Source: Nitrospira sp. (GTDB lineage Bacteria > Nitrospirota > Nitrospiria > Nitrospirales > Nitrospiraceae). From it: 6,976 bases of DNA. The stretch covers positions 1 through 6,976 of the forward strand of contig JACOEF010000502.1 in NCBI GenBank assembly GCA_024998705.1. Direction: 5' to 3'. Position numbers and translations under genes: made by a program. Under the pieces are notes generated by a model that saw only the letters and a list, made by a program, of their open reading frames with translations, had not been told where the DNA came from and ran no database searches. This document shows positions 6,636-6,976 of this stretch, piece after piece. How positions within the stretch are numbered: position 1 is the stretch's first letter; every line of letters begins with the position of its first letter.

Positions 6636-6852
6636 GCACGGACCTGGAACAGGGAACAGGTGGCAGGCGTCGCACGTGATGCATGAAAACCCAGCCCCAG
6701 ATCAGGATGGACTACAGGATCAACAGCGCCATGATCGAAGCCCTGTTGATGTGTCTGAAGCAGACAACGCGAGGCTGGAACGACGAGTGAGTCAACTACG
6801 GGTGTGGTGTCAGCTCGAACCGCGACAGGCGAAGTGTTGGGAGAGAAACGGC

Positions 6853-6976
6853 TTACTTCACCAGTGGATGGCCGGCCCTTTGCCAATCATCGAGGCCCAT
6901 GACGACGGCTGTGGTATGGGTGAATCCCAACTCCGCAAGGGATTGGGCTGCGAGGGAGGCACGATTGCCGCTTTGG
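6853..6976 (-). CDS. rhodanese-like domain protein, C-terminal end (partial)
   Basis: The minus strand enters from the right edge of the window and reads to TAA (6855-6853), giving 40 complete codons. The visible start is QSGNRASLAAQSLAELGF, followed by GLDDWQRAGHPLVK. This matches the end of a rhodanese/thiosulfate-sulfurtransferase-like domain: the active-site loop C-x-(S/T)-G-x-R-(A/S), a helix ending L..LGF, and the closing G..DW..AG.P. The catalytic Cys would be the codon just outside the window; the one visible base of that codon (C in third position) is compatible with TGC. Family members handle persulfide sulfur or act as regulatory or sensor domains. With the N-terminus missing it cannot be said whether this is a stand-alone domain or part of a larger protein. 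A + strand open frame over the same bases is taken as its shadow. Confidence 0.85.
   Translation of the reverse strand, partial: QSGNRASLAAQSLAELGFTHTTAVVMGLDDWQRAGHPLVK

Larger units (their letters stand above)
6350..6852. other. about 500 bases without a convincing gene
   Basis: This stretch separates the small minus-strand gene from the rhodanese-like gene end. It holds GA/GT-rich, low-complexity sequence (about 6480-6540), the hairpins described separately, a tandem GGAACAG doublet (6646-6659), and AGTCA-TG-TGACT (6579-6590). The longer open frames here have poor composition. Two tiny + strand frames touch by ATGA: GTG 6585 to TGA 6686 (33 residues) and ATG 6683 to TGA 6790 (35 residues). 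Neither has a good ribosome binding site. I see no tRNA, CRISPR array or insertion-sequence end. Confidence 0.55.

Noticed and set aside
6581..6886. 101-residue minus-strand frame from TTG 6886
   Set aside because: It overlaps the end of the rhodanese-like gene in another frame, has a TTG start, low-quality composition and no recognisable motif.
6679..6976. + strand open frame from ATG 6679 to the window edge
   Set aside because: Its second half is antisense to an unmistakable rhodanese C-terminus, and it has no ribosome binding site.

Overview
This 7-kb stretch of moderately high-GC DNA comes from an environmental Gram-negative bacterium. The gene types (tandem DUF4157/eCIS-core proteins, a DUF6519 plus beta-helix protein) and codon use recall Nitrospira or a similar lineage, but there is no rRNA or housekeeping marker here, so the organism call is an inference.

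Left part (1-6123, + strand): four tightly spaced genes that look like one operon. (1) A large protein, open at the left edge of the window, with a DUF6519-type N-terminal region and a long right-handed beta-helix. (2) A 106-residue coiled-coil protein with a basic tail. (3) A 407-residue DUF4157 protein with an HELAH motif, followed by two regions I do not recognise. (4) A second DUF4157 protein with HELAH followed by a helical region. Gaps between the genes are about 26, 38 and 52 bases. DUF4157 (PF13699, 'eCIS core') is known to associate with extracellular contractile injection systems and their cargo. No sheath, tube, baseplate or ATPase gene is visible here, so the link to an injection system is by domain association only.

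The fourth gene holds the most notable feature. Its uninterrupted frame ends at 6082 in an Arg-rich, shadow-like tail. The -1 frame, running to a stop at 6121-6123, encodes a convincing conserved-looking C-terminus. The change-over region contains a G GGA AAG heptamer at 5905-5911 in exactly the phase needed for -1 slippage, the same heptamer as in the phage lambda G/GT frameshift. Either the gene is recoded, or it carries a one-base deletion or sequence error.

Right part (6124-6976): a small minus-strand gene (61 residues, convergent with the operon, good ribosome binding site); about 500 bases with no convincing gene but several short inverted repeats; and the C-terminal end of a minus-strand rhodanese-like protein that enters from the right edge.
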